NCBI RefSeq assembly: GCF_019880245.1
Contig: NZ_CP082286.1
Coordinates: 1,196,521 to 1,260,520 of the forward strand
DNA length: 64,000 bases
Direction of reading: 5' to 3'
DNA from: Halobaculum roseum
GTDB lineage: Archaea; Halobacteriota; Halobacteria; Halobacteriales; Haloferacaceae
This document shows positions 63,566 through 64,000 of the stretch, piece after piece. The first letter of the stretch is position 1, and the number at the start of each line of letters is the position of its first letter. The notes under the pieces are model-generated. The model did not search any database. It was not told the origin of the DNA and was given only the letters and a program-made list of their open reading frames with translations. The translations under genes and the position numbers were made by a program.

Positions 63566-64000
63566 ATGGTCGAGACACGGAAGGTGCAGGTGACGGGCGG
63601 GTCGACGTACACCGTCTCCATTCCGAAGGAGTGGGCGACGGACAACGGCGTCAGCGCGGGCACCGAGGTCGAGTTCTACCCCGAGGGGGACTCCCTGTTT
63701 CTCACGCCGGTGAGCGACGAGGAGCGCACCGAGGGGACGCTCGACATCGGCGATCTGTCGGGCGACCAGCTCACGCGCGCGGTGATGACGATGTACGTCT
63801 CCGGGTTCGACATCATCGCGCTGGAGGCCGCCCGGATCACCAACGACCAGCGACGCACCATCCGCGACTCGGTGCAGAGCCTCGTCGGCCTGGAGGTGCT
63901 GGAGGAGACGCGCGATCGCGTCGTGATCCGCGACCTGCTCGACTCCTCGGAGCTGTCGATCCACAACGCCGTCACCCGGATGCGCCTCATCGCCGTCTCG
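63566..64000 (+). CDS. AbrB-domain PhoU-type phosphate regulator, 3' end beyond window
   Basis: Visible part is 145 residues. It begins MVETRKVQVTGGSTYTVSIP with an AbrB/SpoVT-like DNA-binding domain (to about residue 45: EWATDNGVSAGTEVEFYPEG). A helical PhoU-like part then starts around residue 60 (GDLSGDQLTRAVMTMYVSGF). Haloarchaeal homologues of this layout regulate phosphate genes. It diverges from pstS and probably controls it and itself, an inference from context. Confidence 0.87.
   Translation, partial: MVETRKVQVTGGSTYTVSIPKEWATDNGVSAGTEVEFYPEGDSLFLTPVSDEERTEGTLDIGDLSGDQLTRAVMTMYVSGFDIIALEAARITNDQRRTIRDSVQSLVGLEVLEETRDRVVIRDLLDSSELSIHNAVTRMRLIAVS

Overview
The window is chromosomal DNA of an extremely halophilic archaeon (Halobacteria, possibly Halorubrum-like). 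It is very GC-rich and its proteins are strongly acidic. Many genes look leaderless, with a TATA-like AT patch about 25-30 bases before an ATG or GTG. The gene content is typical of haloarchaea: CetZ tubulin, intron-containing tRNA-Met, RadB, CDC48, split GMP synthetase, F420 genes, PGF-CTERM and Tat-lipobox secretory signals, and Bat-type HTH regulators. Most of it is ordinary core genome; two AT-richer islands stand out. Layout: 1-2.4 kb, terminal oxidase genes (heme A/O synthase fusion diverging from coxB). 2.6-14.7 kb, small conserved proteins, a PadR regulator, an AI-2E transporter-like protein, an MgtC-like membrane protein, a class III aminotransferase, MutY, a PAS/GAF/Bat regulator and a quinone oxidoreductase. 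14.8-16.8 kb, succinyl-CoA synthetase sucCD. 16.8-24.2 kb, a threonine-synthase-like enzyme, a surface protein, a HpcH/HpaI-type aldolase and a siroheme nitrite/sulfite reductase. 24.2-26.5 kb, island 1: an orphan nuclease with a FokI-like catalytic core next to a duplicated 3' end of tRNA-Met. 26.7-33.6 kb, a membrane and lipid block with a DUF92 polyprenol-kinase-like protein, two complementary UppS-like proteins and MscS. 33.8-37.3 kb, F420 genes cofG and cofC. 37.3-43.7 kb, CetZ with an overlapping membrane-protein gene, an epimerase, pyrG and guaAb. 43.9-52 kb, an acidic secreted protein, a cupin, rps8e, radB, a chemotaxis transducer, a RuvC-fold protein and larC with a zinc ribbon. 52-54.3 kb, cdc48. 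54.3-56.7 kb, island 2: a palindrome-rich 2.3-kb insert bounded by inverted repeats, with a Tat lipoprotein, a PLP enzyme and two remnants of a paralogous coding sequence. 56.7-64 kb, phosphate uptake: pstS-pstC-pstA-pstB on the minus strand, phoU beyond them, and a divergent AbrB-PhoU regulator running off the window. The most interesting points are the complementary UppS-like pair (a likely two-subunit cis-prenyltransferase beside a DUF92 kinase-like gene), the orphan FokI-like nuclease beside a tRNA attachment-site duplication, the inverted-repeat-bounded island with coding remnants, and a structured element at 2.8 kb that may be a small RNA. Several enzymes also carry in-frame low-complexity inserts made of tandem DNA repeats. 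No CRISPR array, rRNA, transposase or replication origin was recognised.
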